64,000 nucleotides of DNA, taken from assembly GCA_963674835.2 (NCBI GenBank), contig CAXXKC010000002.1, positions 992,001 to 1,056,000 of the forward strand, written 5' to 3'. The position numbers were made by a program, and so were the translations under genes. The stretch comes from G963674835 sp963674835 (lineage in GTDB: Bacteria; Planctomycetota; Planctomycetia; Pirellulales; Thermoguttaceae). Numbering within the stretch: position 1 is the first letter of the stretch; each line of letters opens with the position of its first letter. A model generated the notes under the pieces. That model saw nothing but the letters and a program-made list of their open reading frames with translations. It did not search any database and was not told the DNA's origin. Positions 1 to 8,506 of the stretch are shown here, piece by piece.

Positions 1-1
1 G

Positions 2-397
2 TCCGTCGCGCCCGACGTCGCGCTGGGAACCGGCCGGCGAAAGACCTCCGTGGCGCGCGTCCGTATCCGCCGCGGTCAGGGTCAATTGCGGATCAACAAG
101 CGTGCCCTGGAGGAGTTCTTTCCTAAGGCACAGCAGCAGACGGCCGTCCTGGCCCCCTTGGCCGAAAGCGGCCTTCGCGACCAGTTGGACGTCACCATTT
201 TCGTCCACGGTGGCGGCATCACCGGTCAGGCCGACGCCTGCAAGCTCGGCTTGGCCCGCGCCCTGAAGCTCCTCGCCCCCGAAACCGAGGGCGCCCTCCG
301 CGACAAAGGCCTGCTCACCCGCGACGGCCGCATGAAAGAACGCAAGAAATACGGCCTCCGCGGCGCCCGTCGTGGCACCCAGTTCTCCAAGCGTTAA
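2..397 (+). CDS. rpsI: 30S ribosomal protein S9 (5' end outside window)
   Basis: Small-subunit ribosomal protein S9, which contacts 16S rRNA in the head of the 30S subunit near the P site. The frame is open from base 2, and codons 2-49 already encode S9 sequence (the GTGRRKTSVARV block), so the GTG at 50 is internal and the true start lies upstream. The C-terminus ends in the basic RRGTQFSKR tail typical of S9, whose last residues reach the P-site tRNA. In most bacteria rplM (L13) precedes rpsI; that gene would be just outside the window. A hairpin at 442-475 follows the stop. Identity is certain; only the start is missing. Confidence 0.97.
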   Translation, partial: SVAPDVALGTGRRKTSVARVRIRRGQGQLRINKRALEEFFPKAQQQTAVLAPLAESGLRDQLDVTIFVHGGGITGQADACKLGLARALKLLAPETEGALRDKGLLTRDGRMKERKKYGLRGARRGTQFSKR

Positions 398-441
398 CTC
401 CAACGGGTTTTTCGCCGGGAGAAGACCTCAAAGAACACAAT

Positions 442-480
442 CGGCTCGTGGCGGACCCTTGTTCGCCCCGAGCCGTTCTT
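442..480. terminator. Probable bidirectional terminator between rpsI and the beta-helix gene
   Basis: Inverted repeat: CGGCTCG (442-448) plus GGCG (450-453) pair with CGCC (464-467) plus CGAGCCG (469-475), with one T/C mismatch. It is followed on the plus strand by TTCTTCT. It lies between convergent genes, and on the minus strand the stem is followed by a T-rich stretch (TTGTGTTCTTT). The U-tracts are imperfect. Confidence 0.6.
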
Positions 481-506
481 CTGCGCCCCGGTTTCCCGAA
501 GGGCCG

Positions 507-1469
507 TTATTTCGCCGTCGAGCCGGCCGGAGCCGAACCCTGCCCCGGATACTCGTCCACGCCGCCCGTGACAGGCTTCCCGTCCAGAAACACGCGACCA
601 CCCTGGTCGACCCAACCTGGGGCCGTATTTGACAGCAACTGCGTGTTGTCGACATGCGTCTCCGACAGCGGCAGCGTCAACAATTGGGCTTCTCCGTTGT
701 TGCCCAGTAGCGAATCGACCAGGGACACGCTCGACGCCCCGCCGACGGTCACCCCGCTCCGGCCGTTGCCCCGGCATGTCAATCGCACCAATCGAACGTT
801 AACGGCGCTATTGAACGCACTCACCCCGTCGATTTGGAATCCCTGGACGGTCAGGTCCTGGATCGTCACGTTCCTAACCTGGTACAGCGTGATGCCCGTC
901 CGCAGCAGCGTGTAGCTCAGCTTATAGTTGTCCGGCAGCTTCATCGGCTCGACGCGGAAATACACCCACCCCTCGAACAGACACCACTCCATCGGCTTCA
1001 GAGCCGCAGGGCTGTCCGACCAGCGCGAAACGGCTGCCCGCTTCACCGGCTTGCCGTCCACAAACAGCTCCATGTGCCCCAGCCTAGGCGGGGCAAAACG
1101 GAAGATCGCGCCCTGGTAGTTCTCCCACGCGTCCGAAGGAACGGCCACCGATCCATCCAAAACCGCCCCGTTTCCCTCGATAATGAAGTCCCGGTGCGGA
1201 AACCCGCTGTTTCGGCTCCCCACCAAGCTAATGCTCTCCCGATACGGCTCGGTCGTCTTCTCCAAGACGATCCGGTCTCCCTTCTCCGCCAGCCGCAGCG
1301 CCCGGGTGATCGTGCGGACGGGTCCAGACCGATCGGGGGTCGGAGCCGGCTGAAGACCCGTCGCTCCGTTCTCTCCCCGCGTGTTGCTGACGTAAATGTC
1401 GCGCGCGTCGGCCGCACTCGGCCACGCCAACACGCTCGACAATACAATCAGACAAAACGGGGTGCGCAT
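507..1469 (-). CDS. Secreted right-handed parallel beta-helix repeat protein
   Basis: A 320-aa exported protein. The ATG at 1469 is chosen because it opens directly into a signal peptide (MRTPFCLIVLSSVLAW, cleaved near ADA-RD) and is preceded by GGGGAA; a GTG nine codons upstream would place charged residues before the signal. The mature part begins IYVSNTRGENG and shows the pectate-lyase/DUF1565 pattern: PVRTITRALRLAEKGDRIVL, then repeated short strands such as RNVTIQDLTVQGFQIDGVSAFNSA. These beta-helix proteins often bind or cleave polysaccharide, but no catalytic residues can be assigned here. The C-terminus (GYPGQGSAP region) is low complexity. It stands alone, convergent with rpsI. Confidence 0.82.
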   Translation of the reverse strand: MRTPFCLIVLSSVLAWPSAADARDIYVSNTRGENGATGLQPAPTPDRSGPVRTITRALRLAEKGDRIVLEKTTEPYRESISLVGSRNSGFPHRDFIIEGNGAVLDGSVAVPSDAWENYQGAIFRFAPPRLGHMELFVDGKPVKRAAVSRWSDSPAALKPMEWCLFEGWVYFRVEPMKLPDNYKLSYTLLRTGITLYQVRNVTIQDLTVQGFQIDGVSAFNSAVNVRLVRLTCRGNGRSGVTVGGASSVSLVDSLLGNNGEAQLLTLPLSETHVDNTQLLSNTAPGWVDQGGRVFLDGKPVTGGVDEYPGQGSAPAGSTAK

Positions 1470-1679
1470 CGACAGGATTTCCCCAAGGTCCCTCACCGAA
1501 TGTTCAAGTGTAGCACAGCCGAATCGGCGACCGTGGATAGACCGCTACAATTAGCGATGGGGAGATTGGCAACACACCCCCTCTGACCAGGGGCCCCATG
1601 GATCAACTCCCGTCAAACCGGCATACTCCACCGGTCGGCACTACTTCAGGAGGCGTCTTCTACCTGGAAAGGGGTTCGC

Positions 1680-2228
1680 ATGCAAGCACAAATCGAGGGC
1701 CGCGTTCTCGAACTCCATCAAGGTGACATCACTCTCCAGGAGGTCGATGCCGTCGTCAACGCCGCCAATAGCCGCCTCGCCGGTGGAGGGGGTGTCGACG
1801 GTGCAATTCACCGCCGTGGTGGTGCCGCGATCATACAGGAAACCCGCGCGAAGTACCCCGATGGCTGCCCGACGGGCTCCGCGGTTATCACCGGCGGCGG
1901 AAACCTGCCGGCAACCTACGTCATCCACGCCGTCGGCCCGGTCTGGGGTGGCGGGCAGCGCGGCGAAGCCGACCTCCTTGCCGGTGCCTACCGCCGAAGC
2001 TTGCATCTGGCCGCCGAGAATCACTGTCACACCGTCGCCATGCCGGCACTGAGTACCGGAGCCTACGGCTACCCGATGGATCAGGCCGCTCGCGTCGCCC
2101 TGGCCACCACCATCGAGTTCCTGAAGTCTCACGACCATCCCGGCCACGTCCGTTTCGTCCTCTTCGACTCCGGCGCCTACGGCGCCTTCGCCGCTGCACT
2201 CGAAGAACTCACTGCAAACCCCTCGTAG
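1680..2228 (+). CDS. Macro-domain protein (O-acetyl-ADP-ribose deacetylase type)
   Basis: A 182-aa single macro domain. The signatures are GDIT, VDAVVNAANSRLAGGGGVDGAIHR (binding of the ADP-ribose diphosphate and distal ribose), CPTGSAVITGGG, YVIHAVGPVW and MPALSTGAYGYP. The NAANS...GGGGVDGAIH arrangement is that of bacterial YmdB-like enzymes, which hydrolyse O-acetyl-ADP-ribose and remove mono-ADP-ribose from proteins; the activity is inferred from the family. AAGGGG lies about 6 nt upstream of the ATG. The length is normal. The TatD-family gene follows after 46 nt on the same strand, so co-transcription is possible. Confidence 0.93.
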   Translation: MQAQIEGRVLELHQGDITLQEVDAVVNAANSRLAGGGGVDGAIHRRGGAAIIQETRAKYPDGCPTGSAVITGGGNLPATYVIHAVGPVWGGGQRGEADLLAGAYRRSLHLAAENHCHTVAMPALSTGAYGYPMDQAARVALATTIEFLKSHDHPGHVRFVLFDSGAYGAFAAALEELTANPS

Positions 2229-2274
2229 TCGTCCTGCCGCCAGCTTCCAACCCCGAGCCCCTGGTCTTCCACCC

Positions 2275-3063
2275 ATGCCGTACGTCGACACCCACGCCCA
2301 CCTCGACGCCGAGGAATTCGACACCGACCGCAACGATGTTCTGGCCCGTGCCCGCCAGGCAGGCGTCCAGGCCATGATTTGCCCGGCCATTTCGGCCGAC
2401 TCAGGCCAGGCGATCCTCAAGCTGGCCGAAACGCACCACGACATCTACGCCGCCGTCGGCATTCAGCCCAACTACTGCGCCGAGGCCGCCAGCGACGATT
2501 GGGACCGTGTCGTCGCCATGGTCGACCATCCCCGCATCGTTGCCCTGGGAGAAACCGGCCTGGACCGTCACTGGGACTTCACACCTTTTGCCGTTCAGCA
2601 AGACTATCTCGACCGGCACCTGCAATTGGCCGCACGCCGCAACCTCCCGGTCATTCTCCATTGCCGCGAAGCAGCCGCCGACTTGCTCCCCATGCTTCGC
2701 GAAGCAGCCCAGCGAGGCCCGTTGCACGGCGTGCTGCATTCCTTCAGCGACGACCTCCCCATGGCCGAGGCCTGTCTCGAACTGGGCCTCTTCATCAGCT
2801 TCGCCGGCGCGGTCACGTACCGTAATCGCAAGTTCCAGCCACTCCGCGAGGTGGCCGCTGCCGTCCCGTACGATCGCCTCTTGGTGGAGACCGACAGCCC
2901 CTATCTCGTTCCCCATCCCCTGCGGGGCAAGCACGAACGCAACGAACCGGCCAATGTGTCGTACACGGCGTCACTGCTTGCAGAACTCCGCGGCGTCTCG
3001 TCCGAGCACCTGGCCGCCCAAACCGCAGCCAACGCGCGGCGACTATTCGGGCTGGCCGGCTGA
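2275..3063 (+). CDS. TatD-family metal-dependent hydrolase/deoxyribonuclease
   Basis: A 262-aa TIM-barrel hydrolase of the TatD/YcfH family; studied members are Mg/Mn-dependent 3'-5' DNases. All metal ligands are visible: the HxH at H7/H9 (THAHLD), E93 in ALGETGLD, H129 in ILHCREA, H155 in LHSFS and D207 in VETDSPYLVP. The length matches YcfH. It lies 46 nt after the macro-domain gene. The family is often annotated only as putative hydrolase, and the substrate cannot be read from the sequence. Confidence 0.94.
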   Translation: MPYVDTHAHLDAEEFDTDRNDVLARARQAGVQAMICPAISADSGQAILKLAETHHDIYAAVGIQPNYCAEAASDDWDRVVAMVDHPRIVALGETGLDRHWDFTPFAVQQDYLDRHLQLAARRNLPVILHCREAAADLLPMLREAAQRGPLHGVLHSFSDDLPMAEACLELGLFISFAGAVTYRNRKFQPLREVAAAVPYDRLLVETDSPYLVPHPLRGKHERNEPANVSYTASLLAELRGVSSEHLAAQTAANARRLFGLAG

Positions 3064-3073
3064 ACCGCGTGCG

Positions 3074-3079
3074 TATAAT
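3074..3079 (+). promoter_or_regulatory. Candidate -10 element upstream of the redoxin gene
   Basis: A perfect TATAAT sits 11 nt after the TatD stop and 112 nt before the redoxin ATG. No good TTGACA-like -35 is seen at 16-18 nt, so this is only a candidate start site. Confidence 0.35.
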
Positions 3080-3190
3080 TCTCCTATCGAGGCGGCAGCA
3101 AGTTCCCAGACCTCGCCGATCCGCGATTCAGCAGCGGCGTCTTCCCTCGCAAACGATGGCCGCCCTCGAACCATGCCAAGGAGATTCACG

Positions 3191-3769
3191 ATGGTTGCTA
3201 CTGTAAGCTTGATGCTCCCGTTGGGCACGCAAGCGCCCGACTTCTCCCTCCCCGACATCGATGGCAAGATCGTCTCACTTTCCGATTTCGCCGATGCGCC
3301 CGCGCTGGTGGTCATCTTCATGTGCAATCACTGTCCCTACGTGAAGCACGTGGCCGACCAGCTGGCCCAGTTCGCCCGCGAGTACCAACAGAAGCGTCAG
3401 GTCGCCTTCGTCGGCATCAACTCCAACGACGCCGAACACTACCCCGACGACTCGCCCACCAAGATGGCCCAAGAGGCCCGGCACCGCGGCTATACGTTTC
3501 CCTACCTGTACGACGAGTCGCAGGAAGTGGCCAAGATCTATCGGGCTGCCTGCACCCCCGATTTCTTCGTCTTCGATGCCGATCGCACGCTCTTCTATCG
3601 CGGCCAGATGGACGACAGCCGACCGGGCAACAGCGTCCCCGTCACGGGCAAGGACCTTCGCGCCGCGCTCGACACGCTCTTGGCCGGCCAGAAATTCTCC
3701 GGCCCGCAGCGCCCCAGTCTCGGCTGTAATATCAAGTGGAAGCCGGGCAACGAGCCCGATTACTTCTGA
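3191..3769 (+). CDS. Thioredoxin-fold redoxin (AhpC/TSA-like)
   Basis: A 192-aa cytosolic thioredoxin-fold protein. The ATG at 3191 is preceded by AAGGAG seven nt upstream; the reading frame is open further upstream but has no other credible start. Features: APDFSLPDIDGK (redoxin start), a CxxC site C45-N-H-C48 in FMCNHCPYVKHV, then GINSNDAEHYPDDS and the late ACTPDFFVFD with its cis-Pro. CNHCPYVKH is characteristic of a subgroup of thiol peroxidase/ResA-like proteins of unknown substrate. There is no signal peptide or membrane segment. The C-terminal CNIKWKPGNEPDYF motif is typical of the subgroup. Function: probably thiol-disulfide or peroxide chemistry, inferred from the fold. Confidence 0.9.
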   Translation: MVATVSLMLPLGTQAPDFSLPDIDGKIVSLSDFADAPALVVIFMCNHCPYVKHVADQLAQFAREYQQKRQVAFVGINSNDAEHYPDDSPTKMAQEARHRGYTFPYLYDESQEVAKIYRAACTPDFFVFDADRTLFYRGQMDDSRPGNSVPVTGKDLRAALDTLLAGQKFSGPQRPSLGCNIKWKPGNEPDYF

Positions 3770-3859
3770 TCGCGACGTTCCTCGCCGCTTGCAGCCATAG
3801 AAACCGATGGCGCCGTCGTTGCCTATCGTTGCCAACGCCACGGTCAAACACGACTTGCG

Positions 3860-4720
3860 CTAGTCGGCAAACTGCGGCTCGATCGCGCCGGGAATCACTC
3901 CGGCCGCCGCCCCTCGCGCGAGAAGCTGCGTAACCGCTTCTCGCCCCCGCGGTCCGAAATCCAGCGTCCAGTCGTTCACGTACATCCCCACGAACTGGTC
4001 CGCCAAACCGCTGTCCAAACCGCGTCCGAAACCGAGCGCGTACTCCAGTGCTTCCGGCCGATGCTCCAGACCGAACTCGATGCTCTGCCGAAGCAGCCCG
4101 TTCACGTCGCGGATCGCGTCCCGGCCAAGATCCTTCCGAATGGCGTTGGCGCCCAGCGGCAGCGGTAGCTCGGTCTGCTCGAACCACCACTCTCCCATGT
4201 CGGCGATCGACTCCAGACCCGACTGCCGATACGTAAGCTGCCCTTCGTGGATAATCAACCCGGCGTCCACGGCCCGACCCTGATACTCGCCTGCGGCAAC
4301 CACTTCCAGGATGCGATCGAACGGCACCACCACGTGCGCGAAATCGCCTCCCAGACTCATACGCAACGCCAAATAGGCCGTCGTTAGCGTGCCGGGCACC
4401 GCGATGACCTTCGAGCGAAGCGCCTCCAGCCCGCACGCCTCCCGCGCGACGACCATCGGTCCGTAGCGGTCTCCCATGCTCGCACCGCACGTCGCTAGCA
4501 CGTAGCGATCCGTCAGATACGCGTAGGCGTGAAGGCTGACCGCCGTCAGCTCCAGCTCGGCCGCAAATGCCCGCCGATTCAGAGTCTCGATGTCGACCAG
4601 CTCATGCTCGAAACGGTACTTCCCCGTATCGATCTTGTCCTTGGCCAGCGCGTAGAACATGAACGCGTCGTCCGGGTCAGGACTGTGCCCAACGCGGATC
4701 AGTTGCCGGCAGTCGCCCAC
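3860..4720 (-). CDS. mqnD: 1,4-dihydroxy-6-naphthoate synthase, MqnD type (menaquinone, futalosine route)
   Basis: A 286-aa protein of the MqnA/MqnD periplasmic-binding-protein-like fold. MqnD converts cyclic de-hypoxanthine futalosine to 1,4-dihydroxy-6-naphthoate in the cytoplasm. The N-terminal RVGHSPDPDDAFMFYAL corresponds to the family signature (typically SPCPNDTF); AVSLHAYAYLTDRYVLATCGASMGDRYGPMVV and a C-terminal YVNDWTLDFGPRG segment also fit. I prefer the GTG at 4720 because GGGAGA stands 7 nt upstream and the product begins just before the conserved strand; a GTG at 4792 would add 24 residues without homology. FliS lies 96 nt upstream on the same strand. No other mqn gene is in the window. 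Confidence 0.82.
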   Translation of the reverse strand: MGDCRQLIRVGHSPDPDDAFMFYALAKDKIDTGKYRFEHELVDIETLNRRAFAAELELTAVSLHAYAYLTDRYVLATCGASMGDRYGPMVVAREACGLEALRSKVIAVPGTLTTAYLALRMSLGGDFAHVVVPFDRILEVVAAGEYQGRAVDAGLIIHEGQLTYRQSGLESIADMGEWWFEQTELPLPLGANAIRKDLGRDAIRDVNGLLRQSIEFGLEHRPEALEYALGFGRGLDSGLADQFVGMYVNDWTLDFGPRGREAVTQLLARGAAAGVIPGAIEPQFAD

Positions 4721-4816
4721 GTCTGATTCTCCCTGAAGGCTGCAGTGCGAAGCACGCAGTATACCATTCCGGCCAGTGGCGCACACCGGCACCCGAAAAA
4801 CGGCCGGAAGTACCGC

Positions 4817-5323
4817 CTACGCTTCCAGGGAAAGACCCACGTGCACGTCGCCCATGTCGTCACACAGCGGCAGCGCCGCTCCCGGCGGTGTGCCGGTCCC
4901 GTGCGATGGCAACGCCGTCTCGGCCGGCGTCGATCCGTCGCCCTTTGCGTTCCCCGCCTGCTCACAGACTTGGCGCCACGTCTCGCGTTCCACTCCCAAC
5001 ACCCTCAACGCGTCCTCTAGCTTCTCCGCGTCGCGCCGATAGTTTGCCGCGGCCAACGACCGAAACACGAACACGTAGATCGAGGCCACCTTCCTCGCCA
5101 AATCCCGGTCTGGACTACTCTCCAGGTTGCACAGAATATGGCCAACGATTTCCTGGGCGCGAATCAACGATTCGCACGCCGCCTCTTCCTCGCCGGCATC
5201 CCATTGGTGTCGCGCGCGCTGACCGAAGCGAATTGCTCCTTCGATCAGCATCAGTTGCGTCTTCTGTGGTGTGGCGGTCATCACCGCCGTCGTCAAATAG
5301 CTGTCTTGAGCCCAAGACGGCAT
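4817..5323 (-). CDS. fliS: Flagellar export chaperone FliS
   Basis: FliS (168 aa) binds the disordered C-terminus of flagellin in the cytoplasm and keeps it export-competent. The ATG at 5323 follows AAGGAG with 5-nt spacing. The family start is seen as SYLTTAVMTATPQKTQLMLIEGAI, followed by the helical bundle with the ANYRRDAEKLEDAL region. Residues past about 130 (the stretch rich in T, P and G around GDGSTPAETA) extend beyond the usual 120-140 aa and look disordered. It lies 95 nt downstream of fliD, the usual order in many bacteria. Confidence 0.95.
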   Translation of the reverse strand: MPSWAQDSYLTTAVMTATPQKTQLMLIEGAIRFGQRARHQWDAGEEEAACESLIRAQEIVGHILCNLESSPDRDLARKVASIYVFVFRSLAAANYRRDAEKLEDALRVLGVERETWRQVCEQAGNAKGDGSTPAETALPSHGTGTPPGAALPLCDDMGDVHVGLSLEA

Positions 5324-5418
5324 AAAGACTCCTTTCCCTACGTGCGGGCGTTCGGGTCGTGACGGCCGGCGTGAGGTGGGTCGTGGGTCGCACCGGCCAC
5401 GGTGGGTCCTTACGATTC

Positions 5419-8199
5419 TCAATTGCTCGAGTTGCTCGAGGTGCTCGAATAGAAGCTGGACGCGCTGCTCGCCATCGCCTCGATGACCGACATCTCGCTC
5501 TGCATCTTGCTGATCGCTATCTCCATCTGGTAGAAACTGTTGGTCAGGCGTTCCCTCTGCGCCTCCAACCGCTCGTTCATGAAGGTGATTCGGTCCTCGT
5601 TCTCCGCGATCTTGTCGTCCAGCGTACTGTATCTCTGCATCAGTAGCGAACTGTCGGTGCCCGCCAGCTGCTCCGCCAGCGCGCAGAACCGGGCCGAGAA
5701 CCCCGTATCCTCCGCGGTGAAAAACTCTTTCACTGCGTCCGGATCCTCGGCATATTTCTGGCTGAGTTTGTCCTCGTCCAGCACGAGCGTCCCGTCATCA
5801 TTCAGCGTGATGCCCAACTCAGCAAGCGACCGGATGGAACCCGCCCCGTAGATACGCTGGCTCAGCAAGGCCGACAACTCCGTGTCGAGCCGCAATGCCG
5901 CCGAATCCCCGGTCAGCACCGACTTCGTGCCCGAGTCCGAGTCGTACGCGGTGTATCCCGTCAGCTGATCGCGGAACTTGTTGTAGTTGGTGATCATCGT
6001 CTTGATGTTGGTCACCAGGCTCGTGTCGCTTGTCGTAATGGAAATCGTCACCGGCGCGGAAGAAGCGCTTTTCACCGTCAACGTCACGCCCGGCAACACA
6101 TTTACGAAGTTGTTCGACGACGAACTCACCAGTATGTTCTCGCCACCGCTGCTCAGGCTCCCATAGACCAGAAGTGCGTCGCGCGCTTCGACGGTTTCTT
6201 GGAAGGAGAGCCCCACTTCCGAGCTGTCGATCACCAGCGAGCCGACCTCGCCAGCGTGCTCGCTGGCCAATGAAAGCCGGTAAGGCTTGCTCGACCCGTC
6301 GTCGAAGATCGCCGCCCGAACGCCCGCCCCCAGGTCGTTGATCTTCTCGCACAGATCCTCCAGCGTGTCGTCAGCCTCAATCACAACGGTGTAGGTCGTC
6401 GAACCATCGATCACCTGGGTCATCTCGCCGTCGATCTCGACATCCTCGGCCGTGCCCAGTATGTGCAGCGCGGCGGCCGTGCCCGTCGATCCCGATTCGG
6501 CGATCTGCAGCTGCCCATCGCCGCCGCCCGTATCGCGAATCCAAATCCCGTCGCCCGTCTCGTTGATCTCCGCCCGCACGCTCAGACCACTGCGGTTGAT
6601 GGCGTCCATCACGTCGCCGATCGTCTCGATCGTGTCCTTTTTCAGTTCGATCGTCTGCTTATTCCCCGTGCTGTCCGTGATGACGATCGATCCTTTCGGC
6701 ACGCCCTCACCGCCGTTGAACTCCGACAACAGGGTGTTGTAGCTCACAACCTGAAGGTGCATATCGCCACTGCCGACTGTGTCCTCTTCGCTGTCCGCCA
6801 CGATTCCCAACTTGGTAGCTGTGTTCGTAGCGTCCATGTCAGCCACGATCAGATTGCTTGTCGACGCCCCTGTCGTGTCTTCCAGCACGATGCCGTTCTG
6901 AGCAGCGTTGATGCTTGCCGTCACGCCCACTTCCGCCGTGTTCAGCAAATCGACCACGTCCTGAAGCGTCTTCGCTCCCGACAGATCGACCGTGTCCGAG
7001 GCCCCACTTCGGTCGGTGATCTCCACCACGCCCAACGAGCCGTATCCGTTGCCGCCGTTCAGGCTCGACAACAGCACCGTCTTCACGCCGCCGAGCACCC
7101 GTCGACCGGTGATCACCCCGTCGACCGCCGAACCGTCCAACCCCAGATCCTGCAAGGCTCCCGAATCGTAGAGCGCCCCCAGCGTGAACTCATCCGAACC
7201 CGTGGTCAGGTCCTTGATCACAAGCCGGTCGCCGTCTTCGAAAACCTCCACGCGAAGCTTGTCGGGCGCCGCGGCGTTGACCACGTCCATCACCTCGCCC
7301 AGCGTCATTTCCTTGTCGACGGTGCTGCCGCCCGGAATGATCGGCGACAGGTCGATCGTCCCTTCCGTGCCGTCACGAAGGTGGTACGAAATGTCGGCCA
7401 GCGACGTGCTGACCGACACGCCGTTGCCGTCGTTCAATGCGTCGATGTCCACGTCGCGCGACAATTCGATCATGTCCTCGCCGTCGGCCACGCTGGCTGC
7501 CACGTTGATCCCAGCCAGTCCCAGCGAAGCGGCCGTCGTTCCCCCACCGACCTCCTGCACCATCAGGTTCGATGTGGTCAGCCCCGTGTTATCGACCAAC
7601 CGGATACAGTCGCCGTTCGCCACCGCCGTTACGTTGATCGATGTCGCCGAGTTGATCGCTTCCAGCACATCGTCCACCGTCTGCACGGTCGACAGATCGA
7701 TCTGTGTGCTCGCCCCGCTCCGGTCCGTAATGCGAATCTTGCCGCGGCTGACGCCTTCTCCGCCACCGAACAAACTCAGGTCGACGCTACGCTCGACGTT
7801 GTCCCCAAATCGGAAGCTGAAGGTCCCCTCGCCGATCGCTTCCGAGCTCGAGCGGAGCCCCGAGCTAAGGAACTGTTGGCTCTGAACCGTTCGCACCGGG
7901 GTATACTGATACGACCCCTCGGGCGGCGTACCGGTAACCGTGGCCGACACCGCCGAAGAATTGCTGCTGGTCGCGGTTCGCGTATCGAACAGGTCGTCCT
8001 TACCCAGGTTCGTCGCCACGTACTCCGTGGCTAGCAGCAATGCCGCCAGTTCTTGAATCGCCGTCTGCTCACTCTTGTAGGTATCCGTGCGCGTTTGCAG
8101 CAGGTCGCGCGGCTTGGCGTTCAACGCCATCAACTGGTCGACAAGATCGCCAATGTCGATCCCCGACGCTAGACCTACGCTCGTTTGGATACGTCCCAT
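5419..8199 (-). CDS. fliD: Flagellar cap/hook-associated protein 2 FliD (large form)
   Basis: FliD forms the filament cap that folds and inserts flagellin subunits. The ATG at 8199 gives the canonical start GRIQTSVGLASGIDIGDLVDQLM, with GGGAA upstream. At 926 aa it is about twice the usual 450-500 aa. The extra length is a central region of at least three clear flagellin-IN type repeats (near LFGGGEGVSRGKIRITDRSG, LNGGNGYGSLGVVEITDRSG and FNGGEGVPKGSIVITDSTG) plus one diverged copy. The C-terminal FliD_C domain follows (NNFVNVLPGVTLTVKSAS, then MITNYNKFRDQL) and ends in a coiled coil (LDDKIAENEDRITFMNERLEAQ). Export by the flagellar type III system is expected. Confidence 0.95.
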   Translation of the reverse strand: MGRIQTSVGLASGIDIGDLVDQLMALNAKPRDLLQTRTDTYKSEQTAIQELAALLLATEYVATNLGKDDLFDTRTATSSNSSAVSATVTGTPPEGSYQYTPVRTVQSQQFLSSGLRSSSEAIGEGTFSFRFGDNVERSVDLSLFGGGEGVSRGKIRITDRSGASTQIDLSTVQTVDDVLEAINSATSINVTAVANGDCIRLVDNTGLTTSNLMVQEVGGGTTAASLGLAGINVAASVADGEDMIELSRDVDIDALNDGNGVSVSTSLADISYHLRDGTEGTIDLSPIIPGGSTVDKEMTLGEVMDVVNAAAPDKLRVEVFEDGDRLVIKDLTTGSDEFTLGALYDSGALQDLGLDGSAVDGVITGRRVLGGVKTVLLSSLNGGNGYGSLGVVEITDRSGASDTVDLSGAKTLQDVVDLLNTAEVGVTASINAAQNGIVLEDTTGASTSNLIVADMDATNTATKLGIVADSEEDTVGSGDMHLQVVSYNTLLSEFNGGEGVPKGSIVITDSTGNKQTIELKKDTIETIGDVMDAINRSGLSVRAEINETGDGIWIRDTGGGDGQLQIAESGSTGTAAALHILGTAEDVEIDGEMTQVIDGSTTYTVVIEADDTLEDLCEKINDLGAGVRAAIFDDGSSKPYRLSLASEHAGEVGSLVIDSSEVGLSFQETVEARDALLVYGSLSSGGENILVSSSSNNFVNVLPGVTLTVKSASSAPVTISITTSDTSLVTNIKTMITNYNKFRDQLTGYTAYDSDSGTKSVLTGDSAALRLDTELSALLSQRIYGAGSIRSLAELGITLNDDGTLVLDEDKLSQKYAEDPDAVKEFFTAEDTGFSARFCALAEQLAGTDSSLLMQRYSTLDDKIAENEDRITFMNERLEAQRERLTNSFYQMEIAISKMQSEMSVIEAMASSASSFYSSTSSNSSN

Positions 8200-8506
8200 G
8201 AGATTTCCCAGCCTTCGACTGCTGTCTCCGTCGAAACCCGACAATACCGGGTCACATCAACAAAGGATCGGTTACTCCTCGCGGCAAAGTTCAACGATTG
8301 CCGAGGTTCTGACGGTTGCGGGCGATTGAGTGTTATGTCCACAACCGTCGCATCGGTTATGAAGACCACCCTCCTCTTCCACCCATTCCTAGCACACGCA
8401 AACCACCCGTTCGCCGGAAAATCCATGCCGTTACTGGGTGCATCTGTGATCTATGCTTCACATGGTTGGTACACAGCCACCATTAGGGGAATCAGGAAAT
8501 CACTCC
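8200..8506. other. Intergenic region between divergent fliD and HD-GYP/PilZ genes
   Basis: These 307 bases separate two divergent start codons, so at least one promoter is expected. I found no convincing sigma28 (TAAA-N15/16-CCGATA) or TTGACA/TATAAT pair. A weak GGGAA serves fliD and AGGAAAT serves the plus-strand gene. No small ORF with a recognisable product was seen. Confidence 0.5.

Noticed and set aside
1505..1555. Inverted TGTAGC/GCTACA pair between the beta-helix and macro-domain genes
   Set aside because: It resembles the arms of repeat family 2, but the sequence between them does not match the family.
3780..3850. Possible hairpin between the convergent redoxin and mqnD genes
   Set aside because: Only 5-bp arms (TGGCG/CGCCA) with no T-tract on either strand.
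6463..8034. 523-codon plus-strand open frame inside fliD
   Set aside because: Arg/His-rich shadow of the repeated FliD region.
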